DNA of 64,000 nucleotides from Brevibacterium renqingii (GCF_017808105.1 NZ_JADBHF010000014.1:24022-88021); one strand, 5' to 3'. Counted from the stretch's first letter, positions 16,559 to 25,277 are shown. Notes: generated by a model from the letters alone, not told the origin. Program-made: numbers and translations.

Positions 16559-16650
16559 ATTCTCACATGGCGAACACAGCCTGGCCGGGGAGCAGAGCGC
16601 GTTGTATAACGAGATCAGCCCCGCGCACAGTCGCACGGAGTTGAATAGTT

Positions 16651-16665
16651 TCCCGTTATTCGGGA
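16651..16665. promoter_or_regulatory. TCCCG-N5-CGGGA dyad before the lyase gene (candidate IclR operator)
   Basis: Perfect 5-bp inverted repeat with a 5-base spacer (TTATT), 20 bases before the TTG start of the HMG-CoA-lyase-like gene. IclR proteins often bind short dyads of this kind, and an IclR gene closes the operon at 22143. A TATAAC hexamer at 16605 could be the -10 of its promoter. Confidence 0.5.
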
Positions 16666-16685
16666 GCATGTGAGAAGGAGTCCCA

Positions 16686-17639
16686 TTGTCCCGGCCCCAC
16701 ACAGTCGAGATCCTCGACACCACCCTGCGCGACGGACTGCAGATCGAGAAGACGCTCGTGCCCACCGACGTCAAGGTCGTCCTTGCCGAGAAGCTCATCG
16801 CCGCGGGACTGAAGCAGATCGAGGTCGGGTCCTTCGTCAATCCGAAGAAGGTCCCGCAGATGGCCGACACCGACGAACTCCTGCGCCGTCTGCAGCCGCA
16901 CGAGGCCGACGGGGTCGAGTTCTTCTCCCTCGTCTTCAACCTCAAGGGCGCCCAGCGGGCCGTCGACGCCGGAGCGAAGAACATCAAACTCGTCCTCTCG
17001 GCCTCCGAGGGGCACTCGCGGGCGAACTCCGACGCCTCCGTCGCCGAGGCGAGCGAACGTCTCATGGCAGCCGCCGACTATGCCCGTGACGAGGGGCTGC
17101 GCTTCGACATCACGACCGCCGTGAGCTTCATCTGCCCCTTCGACGGCATCACGGACGCCGGCCACCTCGTCGAGGTCCTCCGCCCCTTCGTCGAGGCCGG
17201 CTCCCACGGCATCGGCGTGGCCGACACCATCGGCAACGCCAGCCCCTCCCTGGTGCGTCGGAACACTCAGGCCGTGCGCGAGGCCTTCCCGGACAGGCCG
17301 GTCAATCTCCACCTCCACGACACCTATAACTTCGGAATGGCCAATGTCATCGCCGCCCTCGACCTCGGGATCGCGAACTTTGACGCGGCCATGGGCGGGC
17401 TCGGCGGCTGCCCCTTCGCCCCGGGCGCGGCAGGCAACATCGGCACCGACGACCTCGTCCACCTCCTCCACCGCGAAGGAGTGGCCACCGGCGTCGACGT
17501 CGCGGCCCTGACCGAGGTGCGCGAGCCCCTCATCGCCGCCGTCGGACACGGACTGACCTCGAGCCTGTCGGACATCCCCGCCACCCCCGCGGCCTTCGAC
17601 GACCGCTTCGCCCCCGCCTCGGCGAGGGACAGCGCATGA
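16686..17639 (+). CDS. Hydroxymethylglutaryl-CoA lyase-like aldolase (HMGL family)
   Basis: A 317-aa TIM-barrel lyase starting at TTG 16686, chosen because GAAGGAG lies 5 bases upstream and the next residues are the family opening VEILDTTLRDGLQ. Metal ligands are visible in DTTLRDG and in VNLHLHDTYNFGMAN; the loop GGLGGCPFAPGAAGN carries the catalytic Cys of HMG-CoA lyases. The expected reaction is retro-aldol cleavage of HMG-CoA (or a close hydroxyacyl-CoA) to acetyl-CoA and a ketoacid. Its stop overlaps the second CoA transferase by ATGA. Context suggests the CoA transferases make its substrate from a transported dicarboxylate. Confidence 0.85.
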   Translation: MSRPHTVEILDTTLRDGLQIEKTLVPTDVKVVLAEKLIAAGLKQIEVGSFVNPKKVPQMADTDELLRRLQPHEADGVEFFSLVFNLKGAQRAVDAGAKNIKLVLSASEGHSRANSDASVAEASERLMAAADYARDEGLRFDITTAVSFICPFDGITDAGHLVEVLRPFVEAGSHGIGVADTIGNASPSLVRRNTQAVREAFPDRPVNLHLHDTYNFGMANVIAALDLGIANFDAAMGGLGGCPFAPGAAGNIGTDDLVHLLHREGVATGVDVAALTEVREPLIAAVGHGLTSSLSDIPATPAAFDDRFAPASARDSA

Positions 17640-18820
17640 GCACGGAACCGCTGCCGCTCGAGGGCATCCGCGTCATCGAGTTCTCGCACATGGTCATGGG
17701 CCCCAGCTGCGGGATGATCCTCGCCGACCTCGGCGCCGAGGTGATCAAGGTCGAACCGCGCGGGGCCGGGGACAAGACCCGCTACCTGCCCGGCTCGGGT
17801 TCGGGACTGTTCCCCGCGTTCAACCGCAACAAGCACAGCGTCCAGCTCGACATCGCCGAGGCGGACGACCGTGACACGGTCCTCGAACTCATCGATTCCG
17901 CCGACGTCCTGCTGGAGAACTTCCGCGTCGGGAAGATGGAGTCGATGGGCTACGGGTACGCCGAGCTCTCGGCCCGCAATCCGCGGCTCATCTACTGCTC
18001 GCTCAAGGGCTTCCTGCCCGGCCCGTACGGGAACCGGGCGGCCCTCGACGAGGTCGTGCAGATGCTCGGCGGGCTCGCCTATATGACCGGTCCGCCCGGG
18101 CAGCCGCTGCGCGCCGGCGCGAGCGTCAACGACATCATGGGCGGCATGTTCGGCGTCATCGGCATCCAATCGGCGCTGCGGGTCCGTGAGACCACCGGAC
18201 GCGGCAAGCTCATCAACTCCGCCCTGTTCGAGAACAACGCCTTCCTCGTCGGCACCCACATGGCCCAGGCGCAGATCAGCGGTGAGCCGCCGCGGCCGAT
18301 GCCGACCCGGCAGGCGACGTGGGCCGTGTACGACATCTTCCGCGACGCCGATGACAACCAGGTCTTCGTCGCCGCCGTCTCCGATGGTCAGTGGCGCGAC
18401 CTGTGCGAGGAATTCGGGCTGAGCGGACTCGCCGCCGATCCGGACTTCCTGACCAATCAGGGCCGAGTGGACCAACGCGAACGCATCCACCGCGAACTCC
18501 AGACGGCGCTGTCGGAACTGACGCTGGCCGAGATCGAGGAGAAGTGCACCCGCCGCGGACTGCCGGTCGCGCCGGTCAACACCCCGGCCGACCTCACCTC
18601 CGACCCGCACCTCGTGGCCTCCGGGGCACTGGCGTCGACCGGTCTGCCGACCGGGGGCGAGGTCGACGTGCCGCTGCTGCCGCTGACCTTCGACGGCCGG
18701 CGGCTCGGCCTGCGCAGCGATGTGCCCGAACCCGGCCGCCACAACGGGCACTACCGGGACGGCTCCGCGGTGCCGAACGGGCCGCCGTCGCCAGGGCGGC
18801 AGCGTCCCCACGACAGCTGA
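17636..18820 (+). CDS. CaiB/BaiF family CoA transferase (second copy)
   Basis: A 394-aa class III CoA transferase, translationally coupled to the HMGL gene (ATGA at 17636). It shares the fold signatures of the first copy (GIRVIEFSHMVMGPSCGMILADLGAEVIKVE, FNRNKHSVQLDIAE, VLLENFRVGKMESMG) but is clearly a different subfamily. The usual catalytic Asp region reads AGASVNDIMGGMF, with Asp in VND. The C-terminal ~25 residues are Pro/Gly/Arg-rich and probably disordered. Two non-identical CoA transferases may use different donors, or act at the two ends of one pathway. Confidence 0.86.
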   Translation: MSTEPLPLEGIRVIEFSHMVMGPSCGMILADLGAEVIKVEPRGAGDKTRYLPGSGSGLFPAFNRNKHSVQLDIAEADDRDTVLELIDSADVLLENFRVGKMESMGYGYAELSARNPRLIYCSLKGFLPGPYGNRAALDEVVQMLGGLAYMTGPPGQPLRAGASVNDIMGGMFGVIGIQSALRVRETTGRGKLINSALFENNAFLVGTHMAQAQISGEPPRPMPTRQATWAVYDIFRDADDNQVFVAAVSDGQWRDLCEEFGLSGLAADPDFLTNQGRVDQRERIHRELQTALSELTLAEIEEKCTRRGLPVAPVNTPADLTSDPHLVASGALASTGLPTGGEVDVPLLPLTFDGRRLGLRSDVPEPGRHNGHYRDGSAVPNGPPSPGRQRPHDS

Positions 18821-18837
18821 ACGAGCCGGCGAGGCCA

Positions 18838-18927
18838 GAAGACTCAGCGACACCGCAACACTCAGCACCACCGCAGCACCCTGCACCACCGGAACAACCA
18901 GCGACACCAGAACACTCGGCGACAACT
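18838..18927 (+). repeat. Five tandem 18-bp units between caiB2 and tctC
   Basis: Five degenerate 18-bp units lie back to back (starts 18838, 18856, 18874, 18892, 18910). The consensus is close to GAACACTCAGCGACACCG. The array is in frame with the downstream TctC gene and free of stops; read that way it would give a hexapeptide repeat resembling EHSATP. No ATG or GTG in that frame lies between the CoA-transferase stop and the array, so it is probably untranslated. Confidence 0.7.
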
Positions 18928-18945
18928 GAACAAAGGGGAAGACAC

Positions 18946-20013
18946 ATGCGATCGACGATGATCACGCGCACTCGGCGGGCCGCCTCGGCGGGTGCGGAGA
19001 CGAAGAGGAGCGTCCGCACACGCGCAGTCGGAGTCGGGGCGGTCCTCGCGGGCCTCGCCCTCGTGGCCACCGCCTGCGGCAACAAGGCGCAGCCGCCCGG
19101 TGAGGGCGGGGACTATCCGAAGGGACCGGTCACGGTCACCGCACCGGCCGAACCCGGCTCCGGATGGGACACCACGGCGCGCGCGATGGTCGAAGCCCTC
19201 CAGCAGGAGGACATCGTGAGCACCCCGCTGCCCGTGCAGAACAAGCCCGGCGGCACCGGCTGCTCCTGGATCACCTCGATGATGCAGCAGGAGAAGGGCA
19301 AGGACGACCAGATCGCCGTCACCTCCCTGGCCAGCCAGACGATGAAGGCCCGCGGCCTGTGCGAATACGGTCCCGAGGACACCACACTCATCGCCACCCT
19401 CTACGTCGAGGACTTCATGGTCGTGACCCCCGAGGACGGAGACTTCAAGGACCTCGACGCCCTGGTCAAGGCGCTCAAGGACGACCCGCAGAAGGTCACC
19501 GTCGCGGCCGCCGGCGACGACACGCTGCCGTTTGCGCTGTTCGCCGAGGAAGCCGGCATCGACCCGGCCGACATCAACTTCGTCAACTACGACGGCGGCG
19601 GCGAACAGACCACGGCCATGCTCAACGGGGATGCGAAGGTCGCGATCGCCGGCATGAGCGAGTTCCGTTCGGTGCTCGAATCCGGGGACATCAAACCTCT
19701 CGTGACCTTCGCCGAGAAGCCCCTGGCCGCACCCTTCGGCTCGGTGCCCACAGCCAAGGACTCCGGCTACGACGTCACTCTCGGCAATTGGCGCGGCGTG
19801 TTCGGCCCCGCCGAGATGCCCGATGAGGCCGTGGACTTCTGGGCCAAGGCGCTGGACGACATGAGCGAGACGGACACCTGGAAGGAGACGCTGAAGAACA
19901 ACCAGTGGGCCGAGGAGTTCCGCACCGGCGACGATGCACAGGCCTACGTCGACGAGGCCGCGAAGACGGTCGAGGAAGGCGTCAAGGAAACCGATCTGGG
20001 CAACGGCGAATGA
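18946..20013 (+). CDS. TctC-type solute-binding lipoprotein of a tripartite tricarboxylate transporter
   Basis: A 355-aa extracytoplasmic binding protein. ATG 18946 follows AAAGGGGAAG. The N-region is long and Arg-rich; the hydrophobic core ends in a lipobox (VATAC, Cys near residue 45). The mature part has the TctC/Bug pattern: PVTVTAPAEPGSGWDTTARAM, VQNKPGGTGCSWIT, TLIATLYVEDFMVV, FVNYDGGGEQTTAMLNGDAKV and NWRGVFGPAEMPDEAVDFWAKAL. These proteins bind carboxylates and deliver them to TctAB. It is the first gene of the complete transporter and overlaps tctB by ATGA. Confidence 0.9.
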   Translation: MRSTMITRTRRAASAGAETKRSVRTRAVGVGAVLAGLALVATACGNKAQPPGEGGDYPKGPVTVTAPAEPGSGWDTTARAMVEALQQEDIVSTPLPVQNKPGGTGCSWITSMMQQEKGKDDQIAVTSLASQTMKARGLCEYGPEDTTLIATLYVEDFMVVTPEDGDFKDLDALVKALKDDPQKVTVAAAGDDTLPFALFAEEAGIDPADINFVNYDGGGEQTTAMLNGDAKVAIAGMSEFRSVLESGDIKPLVTFAEKPLAAPFGSVPTAKDSGYDVTLGNWRGVFGPAEMPDEAVDFWAKALDDMSETDTWKETLKNNQWAEEFRTGDDAQAYVDEAAKTVEEGVKETDLGNGE

Positions 20014-20576
20014 CCGCGCAGCGCACCGACCTCATCACCGGCGGCGTCATCGCCGTCATCGGTGCGGTCTACTACATCGCGACGTTCTCCATCCAGGAGA
20101 CCGCGAACATCGTCACCCCGCGCACCTTCCCCGCGATCGTGGGCATCGCGCTGATCGTGCTCGGCCTCTTCCTCGCCGGCCAGGCCGTGTACAGGGCCCG
20201 GAAGACCGCCCTCGCCGAGGCGGGGCCCGGGGTCGGCGACGCCCCCGGCGTGGGGATCGGGGACGGCGCGGCCGCCTCGGCGGGGGAGGCTGCAGATCCG
20301 CACGAACCGCGCGGCGGGGTCACCCTCGAAGCGCCGCCGGAGCCGGCGACGCGGAAGGTCGTGTTCCAGTTCGCGCTCTTCTTCGTCTATCTGGCCATCC
20401 TCATCCCGGTCGGCTTCCTGCTCTCGACTGCGGCCTTCCTCATGGGGCTGACCAGCATCTATGCGCCCGAGAAGTGGATCCGCAACCTCATCTTCTCCGT
20501 CGTCTTCGCCGTCATCGTCTATGGTGCCTTCGTCTACGGACTCGCCGTGTACCTGCCGGTCGGGATCCTGGGCTAG
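20010..20576 (+). CDS. TctB-family small membrane subunit of the tripartite tricarboxylate transporter
   Basis: A 188-aa protein with about four spans; ATG 20010 overlaps the tctC stop. The first two spans are residues about 8-28 (ITGGVIAVIGAVYYIATF) and 38-60. A Gly/Ala/Pro-rich cytoplasmic loop of about 55 residues follows, then two spans from about 116 onward (VFQFALFFVYLAILIPVGFLLST and NLIFSVVFAVIVYGAFVYGLAVYLPVGIL). Topology, size and position between TctC and TctA identify it; TctB sequences themselves are poorly conserved. Confidence 0.88.
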   Translation: MTAQRTDLITGGVIAVIGAVYYIATFSIQETANIVTPRTFPAIVGIALIVLGLFLAGQAVYRARKTALAEAGPGVGDAPGVGIGDGAAASAGEAADPHEPRGGVTLEAPPEPATRKVVFQFALFFVYLAILIPVGFLLSTAAFLMGLTSIYAPEKWIRNLIFSVVFAVIVYGAFVYGLAVYLPVGILG

Positions 20577-20585
20577 GGGGCGGGA

Positions 20586-22100
20586 ATGGACACTCTCATC
20601 GATCTGGGAGGCGGCTTCGCCTCGGCGCTGGAACCGGCCAGCCTCGCCTTCGCCCTCCTCGGCGTGCTCCTGGGCACCGTCGTCGGGGTGCTGCCCGGAA
20701 TCGGACCGATCTCGGCGATCGCGATCCTCATCCCGGTCTCCTTCGGCATGGAGCCCGTGCACGGACTCATCCTGCTCTGCGGCATCTACTACGGGTCGAT
20801 GTACGGCGGGTCGATCACCGCCACGCTCATCAAGACCCCAGGTGAGGTCGCCAGCGCGGTGACCGCGATCGAAGGCTATGAGATGGCCCGCCGAGGCCGG
20901 GGCAAGGCGGCGCTGGCGACCGCGGCGATCGGGTCGTTCCTCGCCGGCACCCTGGCGATCATCGGACTGACGTTCCTGTCGCCGCTGCTCGTCAAGCTCG
21001 CGAACGTTTTCGGCGCCACCGAATACTTCCTGCTCATGGCCACCGCTCTGCTGCTCGCGTCGACGATGTCGGCGGGATCGCGGGCCAAGGCGCTCATCTC
21101 GATCTTCATCGGACTGGCCGTCGGCCTCATCGGCCTCGACTTCCAGACCGGGCTGCCTCGGCAGACCTTCGGCATCGACCTGCTCTCCGACGGCGTGGAC
21201 TTCACGATCTTCGCGATGGCGCTCTTCGCCATCCCCGAGGCGATCCGCAACCTCGCACTCGGGCGCGGGGCGAAGGAGACGATCCAGAGCTTCGGCGAGG
21301 ACAAGTGGATGACACGGCAGGATTGGCAGCGCTCGGCCGGGCCCTGGGCGCGCGGTTCGGTGCTCGGCTTCATCATCGGCATCCTGCCCGGCGTCGGCCC
21401 GTCGCTGGCGTCCTTCATGTCCTACATCATGGAGAAGCGGATCTCGAAGCGGAAGGAGGAGTTCGGACACGGAGCCATCGAAGGCGTGGCCGGCCCCGAA
21501 GCCGCGAACAATGCCGGCGTCGGCGGTGCGATGATCCCGCTGTTCAGCCTCGGCATCCCCGGTTCGGCGACGACGGCGCTGCTGCTGTTCGTGTTCACGA
21601 TGTACGGGCTGCAGCCGGGACCGCTGATCTTCCGCGACGAGACAGGTCTGATCTGGACGATCATCGCGAGCATGTACATCGGCAACATCGCGCTCATCAT
21701 CCTCAACCTGCCGCTGGTCGGGGTCTTCGTCAAACTGCTCAAGATGCCCAAGGAGATCCTCTTCTCCGCGATCCTCGTGCTCGTCGTCATCGGCGCCTAC
21801 GCCATCGAGTTCAGCCTCTTCGGGCTGATGATGCTCGGCATCTTCGGCATCACCGGCTACCTCATGGAGAAAGGCGGCATCCCGTTGGCGCCGGCGATCC
21901 TCGCACTCGTGCTCGTGCCGCTGCTCGAGGACAACTTCCGGCGCATGCTCCAGATCTCCGGAGGCTCGTTCGCACCCCTGGTCACCCGGCCGGTGTCCCT
22001 GTCGATCATCATCCTCATGGTGGCGGGCATCGTGGGACCGATGCTCTTCCGCTGGTGGGTGAGCAGACGGCAGCTGCTCGCCGACGTCACGGTGTCGTAA
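20586..22100 (+). CDS. TctA-family large permease subunit of the tripartite tricarboxylate transporter
   Basis: A 504-aa permease starting 9 bases after tctB, with GGGGCGGG upstream. Highly conserved TctA signatures are present: GVLLGTVVGVLPGIGPISAIAILIP, GIYYGSMYGGSITATLIKTPGE, GFIIGILPGVGPSLASFMSY, HGAIEGVAGPEAANNAGVGGAMIPLFSLGIPGSATTALLL. About 11-12 spans are predicted. The two GLPGxGP-like loops form the substrate path. With TctC and TctB it makes a cation-coupled importer for a di- or tricarboxylate. The end of the gene is followed within 45 bases by the IclR regulator. Confidence 0.93.
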   Translation: MDTLIDLGGGFASALEPASLAFALLGVLLGTVVGVLPGIGPISAIAILIPVSFGMEPVHGLILLCGIYYGSMYGGSITATLIKTPGEVASAVTAIEGYEMARRGRGKAALATAAIGSFLAGTLAIIGLTFLSPLLVKLANVFGATEYFLLMATALLLASTMSAGSRAKALISIFIGLAVGLIGLDFQTGLPRQTFGIDLLSDGVDFTIFAMALFAIPEAIRNLALGRGAKETIQSFGEDKWMTRQDWQRSAGPWARGSVLGFIIGILPGVGPSLASFMSYIMEKRISKRKEEFGHGAIEGVAGPEAANNAGVGGAMIPLFSLGIPGSATTALLLFVFTMYGLQPGPLIFRDETGLIWTIIASMYIGNIALIILNLPLVGVFVKLLKMPKEILFSAILVLVVIGAYAIEFSLFGLMMLGIFGITGYLMEKGGIPLAPAILALVLVPLLEDNFRRMLQISGGSFAPLVTRPVSLSIIILMVAGIVGPMLFRWWVSRRQLLADVTVS

Positions 22101-22142
22101 TGTCGACGTGTGGAAAATGCCGACGTGTGGGAAGGGGCGGGC

Positions 22143-22844
22143 ATGAGGGACGCCGCTGAGAAGCCGTTGCCGGAGATCGGCGTCATCGATCGCAGCGCTG
22201 CGATCCTCGCTGCCCTGCAGGACGAGCCGATGACCGCCGCGGAGATGTGCCGGCGGCTCGGATACTCGAAGTCGACGACCTACCGGCTGCTGGCCGATCT
22301 GCGGGCACACAGATTCATCGTCCGCGATTCGTCCGGACTGCTGCGGCTGGGCCCTTTCCCCGGTCGGCGCAGCATCGCCACGACGAACTCCGTGCTCGAG
22401 TATCTGCGGTCGATGACCGGAGAGTCCGTGCAGCTGTGGATCCGGGTCGGCGAGGACCGGGTGTGCGTGCGCAACGTCGAGGCAGACCACGAGCTGCGGG
22501 TCTCCCGGGGTGTCGGAACCGTCCTGCCGCTGGTCGACGGCGGTTCTGCCGCGCTGGCGCTGTGCGGTCCGGGCAATCCCGCGGAGTTCTACGCGACGAA
22601 GCAGGCGCGGGTGGCGGGGACCGCCTCGGCGAGTGTCGCGTTCACCGTCGGGGCGAATGTGTTCGCCCTCTGCGTGTCCTATCCGCTGACCCGGGAGCCG
22701 GAGAACGTCGCCGGCGCCTATCGCACCCTGCTCGCCCAGGCCGCGGGCGAGCTGCGGGCGCTGCTCGAGGGCAACGAGGAGCTCGGAGTGCTGCGCGACA
22801 TCGCCCGCCTGGCCCTCGGCGCGAGGAGACAGGCGGGGGAGTAG
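22143..22844 (+). CDS. IclR-type transcriptional regulator of the CoA-transferase/TTT operon
   Basis: A 233-aa regulator if ATG 22143 is used (GGAAGGGGCGG upstream); GTG 22110 is an alternative. The N-terminal winged helix reads IDRSAAILAALQDEPMTAAEMCRRLGYSKSTTYRLLADLRAHRFIVRD. A ligand-binding domain follows, with SVLEYLRSMTGESVQLWIRVGEDRVCVRN and LPLVDGGSAALALCG. A clear C-terminal GAF-like core with FALCVSYPL is seen. It closes a run of seven genes on one strand and is the obvious candidate to sense the transported acid. The TCCCG-N5-CGGGA dyads near the lyase gene are possible targets. Confidence 0.8.
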   Translation: MRDAAEKPLPEIGVIDRSAAILAALQDEPMTAAEMCRRLGYSKSTTYRLLADLRAHRFIVRDSSGLLRLGPFPGRRSIATTNSVLEYLRSMTGESVQLWIRVGEDRVCVRNVEADHELRVSRGVGTVLPLVDGGSAALALCGPGNPAEFYATKQARVAGTASASVAFTVGANVFALCVSYPLTREPENVAGAYRTLLAQAAGELRALLEGNEELGVLRDIARLALGARRQAGE

Positions 22845-22871
22845 ACGCGCGGCCGGAGCCTGCCGGTGGCA

Positions 22872-24869
22872 TCAGGCGTTCGCGGGCTGCGCCGCCGTCG
22901 GAGTGGGCCTCTCCTTCTCCGGCGCCGCTGCGGAGCCTCGTGTGCTGCGCAGCAGCCGCATCGCGTTGGCGATGACCACCAGCACGGAAGCTTCATGGAC
23001 CAGCATGCCGATCGACATCGTCACCCCGCCGGCGAAGACGCCGGCCAGCAGCACCACCACCGTGACCAGGGCGATCCCGATGTTCTGCCGCATCACGGAC
23101 GCGGTCCGTTTGGCCAGGCCGATGGCTTCCGGCAGCTTCAGCAGATTGTCGCCCATCAGAGCGATGTCTGCGGTCTCCACCGCCACGGCCGAGCCGGCGG
23201 CTCCCATGGCCACGCCGATGTCCGCGGTGGCCAGGGCCGGGGCGTCGTTGACGCCGTCGCCGACCATGGCGATGGTGTGGCCTTCCTTCTGCAGCCGCGC
23301 GACCACGTCCAGCTTGTCCTCGGGAAGCAGGGAAGCGTGGATCTCGTCGATGCCGGTGGCCTTGCCGATGGCCTCGGCCACCAGCCGGGTGTCACCGGTG
23401 AGCATGACCACTTTCTTCACGCCGGCCCGGTGGAGGCGGGCGACCATCTCGGGCGCATCCGGGCGGATCTGATCGGCGACGGCCACGACGCCGATGACCC
23501 GGTCGTCGACAGCCACGATCATCGGAGTCTTGCCGTCGGCGGCCAGCGCTTCGGCCGTGCGAGCAGCGCTGCCGTCGTCGGCGATGCCGAACTGGGCCAG
23601 CAGCGGCGGGTTGCCGATCAGCACCCGGCGGCCCTCGATATCCGAGACGATGCCCTTGCCGGGGACCGGGGTGACGGTGCCGGGAATGCCGCGCGGGCCC
23701 ACTCCATCCGCCTGGGCGGTCTCCAGGATGGGACGGGCCAGCGGGTGTTCGGAGCCGGCCTCCGCATCCGCCGCCCAGCGCAGCACCTCGCTGCGCTCCA
23801 GGCTCGAATCCAGCACGATCACGTCGGTCAGCTGAGGACGCCCCTCGGTGAGGGTGCCGGTCTTGTCCACAGCGACGGCGGAGATCTTCGCCGAGGTCTC
23901 CAGGAACTCGCCGCCCTTGATCAGGATGCCGGTGCGGGCGGCGCGGCCGATGCCGGCCACGATCGCGACCGGGATGGAGATCACCAGGGCACCGGGGCAG
24001 CCGATGACCAGCAGGGTCAGAGCCAGGACCACGTCACCGGAGATGAGCCAGGCCACCAGGGCCAGAACCATGACCGCGGGGGTGTACCAGCCGGAGAAGC
24101 GGTCGATGAACGCCTGCGTGCGGGCCTTGGCGTCCTGGGCTTCCTCCACCCGATGGATGATCCGCGCCAAGGTGGTGTCGGCACCGATGCCGGTGGCCAG
24201 CACCTGCAGAAACCCGCCACGGGAGACGGTGCCGGCGAAGACCTGCCCGCCCTTGGCCTTCTCCACCGGGATCGACTCGCCGGTGATCGAGGCCTCATCG
24301 ATGGCTCCGGTGCCAGAGACGACCTGGCCGTCCACCGGCACCTTCGCGCCGTTCTTGACGAGGACGATCTCGCCCATCCTCACCTGGCCGGCGGGAATCT
24401 CCTGCTGCTCACCATCGCGCACGACGATCGCGGAATCCGGGGCGACGGCGACGAGCTCGGCCAGTGCCGAACGCGTCTTGTTGAGGGTCGCGGCCTCCAG
24501 CGCGTGGCCGACCGCGAACAGGAACGTCACCGCCGCGGCCTCCCAGAAGTTGCCGATGATGACCGCGCCGATGGCTGCGACGGACACGAGCAGGTCGATG
24601 CCGATGACCTTGGCGATCAGTGCGCGAACCGCTTTGACCGCGATTCCGTAGCCGGCGACCACGGCCGCGGCGATCATCAGCACGTCGCCGAGGGTGAAGA
24701 CCCCGCCGGCATGCGTGGCGTGGGCGCCGGCATCGAGCCACCATTGCCGGCCGACGGTGGGATCACCGGCGCCGCCCAGCCACCGGATGGCGAAGGAGAT
24801 GATGATGAGCATGCCGGACACGACGGGAACCGACCAGTTCCCGTGGACCCATTTCTGGAGCCTGTTCAC
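22872..24869 (-). CDS. Heavy-metal P1B-type ATPase with a CPG ion-site motif
   Basis: A 665-aa pump starting at GTG 24869. No N-terminal HMA domain; after about four spans the actuator TGES is at 196-199, the membrane motif is CPGALV at 291-296, the phosphorylated Asp is D335 in DKTGTLTEG, the nucleotide-domain HP is in GSEHPLA, and the hinge GDGVNDAPAL lies near residue 530. In most relatives the intramembrane motif is CPC, CPH or SPC. The Gly here removes one thiolate ligand, so the metal cannot be assigned by analogy. It is co-directional with a separate HMA metallochaperone and faces a Crp/Fnr gene, so it is probably a metal exporter or a pump for enzyme metallation. Confidence 0.88.
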   Translation of the reverse strand: MNRLQKWVHGNWSVPVVSGMLIIISFAIRWLGGAGDPTVGRQWWLDAGAHATHAGGVFTLGDVLMIAAAVVAGYGIAVKAVRALIAKVIGIDLLVSVAAIGAVIIGNFWEAAAVTFLFAVGHALEAATLNKTRSALAELVAVAPDSAIVVRDGEQQEIPAGQVRMGEIVLVKNGAKVPVDGQVVSGTGAIDEASITGESIPVEKAKGGQVFAGTVSRGGFLQVLATGIGADTTLARIIHRVEEAQDAKARTQAFIDRFSGWYTPAVMVLALVAWLISGDVVLALTLLVIGCPGALVISIPVAIVAGIGRAARTGILIKGGEFLETSAKISAVAVDKTGTLTEGRPQLTDVIVLDSSLERSEVLRWAADAEAGSEHPLARPILETAQADGVGPRGIPGTVTPVPGKGIVSDIEGRRVLIGNPPLLAQFGIADDGSAARTAEALAADGKTPMIVAVDDRVIGVVAVADQIRPDAPEMVARLHRAGVKKVVMLTGDTRLVAEAIGKATGIDEIHASLLPEDKLDVVARLQKEGHTIAMVGDGVNDAPALATADIGVAMGAAGSAVAVETADIALMGDNLLKLPEAIGLAKRTASVMRQNIGIALVTVVVLLAGVFAGGVTMSIGMLVHEASVLVVIANAMRLLRSTRGSAAAPEKERPTPTAAQPANA

Positions 24870-24962
24870 TTTCGGGTACGACCTTTCTGGATCTGGAGCC
24901 GGCGGGCCGGCAGGTTGGAATGAGCAGAGAGGCGTGCGGGCCCCCGCAGGGGCCCGCTGGCC

Positions 24963-25196
24963 TCAGAAGGCCGTGGGAGCGGCCTTGTAGCCGGCCTTCG
25001 CGATGGCGGTGACAATGTCCTCGACCGAAACGCGTTCGATGTCGTGGTCGACCTCGATGCGCGCGGAGGCGAAATGGACCTTCACGTTCTCGACACCCTT
25101 CAGGCGTCCGACCTGCTTCTCGATCTTGGCCACGCAGGAGGGGCAGGAGAATCCTTCGGCCCGCAGGATGGTGTGGGTGGTGGTCGCGTTGGTCAT
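24963..25196 (-). CDS. Heavy-metal-associated (HMA) domain metallochaperone, CopZ-like
   Basis: A 77-aa single HMA domain with the ferredoxin-like fold. The metal-binding loop is GFSCPSCVAKIEKQVG (CPSC at about 18-21), followed by VENVKVHFASARIEVDHD and VEDIVTAIAKAGYKA. CxxC HMA proteins bind Cu(I) or Zn(II)/Cd(II) and hand the metal to P1B ATPases; here the ATPase gene is next and lacks its own HMA domain. AAAGGA precedes the ATG. The FNR-like box at 25264 lies 68 bases upstream of the start, so expression probably responds to the divergent Crp/Fnr regulator. Confidence 0.88.
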   Translation of the reverse strand: MTNATTTHTILRAEGFSCPSCVAKIEKQVGRLKGVENVKVHFASARIEVDHDIERVSVEDIVTAIAKAGYKAAPTAF

Positions 25197-25263
25197 TGCG
25201 GAGTCCTTTCACTGTTGTTCCTTCTTGACACCTTCAATGTAGGTTCGCCGCGCCGCGGACTCC

Positions 25264-25277
25264 TTGACCTGGATCAA
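25264..25277. promoter_or_regulatory. FNR-like box TTGACCTGGATCAA
   Basis: TTGAC-N4-ATCAA, flanked by C and G to give the dyad CTTGA-N6-TCAAG, sits between the divergent metallochaperone and Crp/Fnr genes. It matches the FNR/CRP-type consensus TTGAT-N4-ATCAA at all but one position. The neighbouring regulator is its most likely binder. Confidence 0.7.

Noticed and set aside
19944..22490. Very long open frame (848 codons) on the minus strand opposite the TctB/TctA genes
   Set aside because: It is the antisense of well-supported membrane genes; its translation is Arg/Asp/Glu/His-rich low-complexity sequence typical of high-GC shadow frames.
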